Below the pieces are notes generated by a model. It worked only from the letters and a program-made list of their open reading frames with translations. It was not told the origin of the DNA and did no database searches. A program made the translations under genes and the position numbers. Shown here in pieces: positions 5,767 to 6,489 of a DNA stretch of 6,489 nucleotides (positions within the stretch are counted from its first letter, which is position 1; each line of letters starts with the position of its first letter). Source of the stretch: Clostridia bacterium (GTDB taxonomy: Bacteria > Bacillota_A > Clostridia > Oscillospirales > Acutalibacteraceae). Where the stretch lies: positions 1 to 6,489 of the forward strand of contig JAFXNY010000154.1 of assembly GCA_017529165.1 (NCBI GenBank), in the 5' to 3' direction.

Positions 5767-6489
5767 TTACATATATAAGACGAAATTATCCTGTTTGCTC
5801 TTGAAAACCAGAGTACCTATAACAAGCATTCCTAAAGAAAAAGCAATACTTATGAGATTAAAGCGTAAGCCTGGGACAGTGCCATAAAATACAATATCTC
5901 TGAAATACTGAACATAGTAATACATTGGGTTAAACAGCATTATAAATTGTATTTTTTCACTCACAGCCTCCACTGGATAAATAATCGGTGTTGCATACAT
6001 CCAAGCCGTCAGGAAAACGCCGTAAATGTGAACAATATCTCTAAAAAAAACCGTAAGTGCCGATAAAAGTAAACTCATACCTATTGAAAAAATCAAGGCA
6101 TAAAGAATAGGAACTGGGAACAGCAATGCAACAAAAGTAAACTTAATACCTGAAACCAGCATTACTATAACAACTGCCACAAGAGAAAAAAGCAGATTGA
6201 CAAATGAAAAAAAGCATTTTTCCAAAGGGAAAATATACTTTGGAATATATACCTTTTTTATGAGCGGAGCTGACGAGAAAACAGACATCATTGAAGTTGA
6301 GGTTGCTTCTGAAATAAAGTTGTAAATAACTGAACCTGTAAGATAATAAACATGAAAGTTTTCTACATGAAAACGAAAAACACGAGAGAAAACTGTTGCT
6401 ATAACAAACATCATTAAAAGTGGGTTTAGCACACTCCAGAGAATGCCTAAAACAGATCTGCGGTATTTAACCTTTATATCTCGCTCAAT
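5767..6489 (-). CDS. ABC-2 type permease for surface polymer export (Wzm/TagG-like), start beyond window
   Basis: This is the membrane subunit that pairs with the downstream ATPase. The frame is open to the right edge; 240 residues are visible and only a short N-terminus, probably 15-30 residues, should be missing from a family length near 260-270. The first visible residues (IERDIKVKYRRSVLGILWSV) match the usual cytosolic lead of these permeases just before the first membrane segment, which shows that GTG 6432 is internal and not the true start. About six hydrophobic segments follow (near residues 20-38, 48-65, 93-117, 121-146, 152-170 and 206-226 of the visible part). Typical motifs are the ATPIIYPV turn, the FNPMYYYVQYFRD block and the C-terminal FKSKQDNFVLYM. 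The substrate is probably an undecaprenyl-linked polysaccharide or teichoic-acid-like polymer, inferred from family only. Confidence 0.9.
   Translation of the reverse strand: MERDIKVKYRRSVLGILWSVLNPLLMMFVIATVFSRVFRFHVENFHVYYLTGSVIYNFISEATSTSMMSVFSSAPLIKKVYIPKYIFPLEKCFFSFVNLLFSLVAVVIVMLVSGIKFTFVALLFPVPILYALIFSIGMSLLLSALTVFFRDIVHIYGVFLTAWMYATPIIYPVEAVSEKIQFIMLFNPMYYYVQYFRDIVFYGTVPGLRFNLISIAFSLGMLVIGTLVFKSKQDNFVLYM

Noticed and set aside
6430..6432. GTG as the permease start
   Set aside because: The frame continues upstream to the window edge and encodes the family-typical RDIKVKYRRSVLGILWSV lead, so the true start is outside the window.
1..6489. Search by eye for CRISPR arrays, tandem repeats, tRNA genes, insertion sequences or phage and defence genes
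   Set aside because: No repeated units, cloverleaf-like segments, transposase or defence-type motifs were seen; nearly all bases belong to recognised or plausible genes.

Overview
The window reads as an ordinary piece of chromosome from a low-to-moderate GC Firmicute of the Clostridia type, quite possibly a gut-associated lineage near Oscillospirales/Ruminococcaceae. The evidence is the scpA-scpB pair, a GerW/YtfJ-family sporulation protein, a DacB-type D,D-carboxypeptidase next to rluB, strong AAGGGG/AGGAG-type ribosome binding sites and mixed ATG/GTG/TTG starts. The exact taxon cannot be fixed from this sequence.

Positions 1-4982 hold eight co-directional plus-strand genes packed like one operon: scpA (3' end only), scpB, a DUF2953 membrane protein, ytfJ, dacB, rluB, a small GNAT-like protein and tcdA. 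Adjacent genes overlap by 14, 4 or 11 bases, are separated by 38 bases (ytfJ-dacB) or 9 bases (dacB-rluB), then overlap by 4 and 4. The cluster mixes chromosome condensation (ScpAB), sporulation/germination (DUF2953-YtfJ), peptidoglycan trimming (DacB) and RNA modification (RluB on 23S rRNA, TcdA on tRNA). It resembles the Bacillus subtilis scpA-scpB-ypuI-dacB-spmA-spmB-rluB neighbourhood, but a DUF2953-ytfJ pair sits between scpB and dacB, and spmA-spmB are absent between dacB and rluB.

A strong hairpin at 4987-5009 separates this operon from two convergent minus-strand genes. These are an ABC-2 permease (its start lies beyond the right edge) followed by its ATPase. Together they look like a Wzm/Wzt- or TagG/TagH-type exporter of a cell-surface polysaccharide or teichoic-acid-like polymer, so a surface-glycan locus probably continues to the right.

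I see no tRNA, rRNA, CRISPR array, insertion sequence or prophage gene, and no stretch over 300 bases lacks a gene. I found no convincing novel system. The points most worth a second look are a hairpin ending at the dacB start codon, which has no good Shine-Dalgarno site, the unassigned GNAT-like gene, and the rearranged sporulation neighbourhood.
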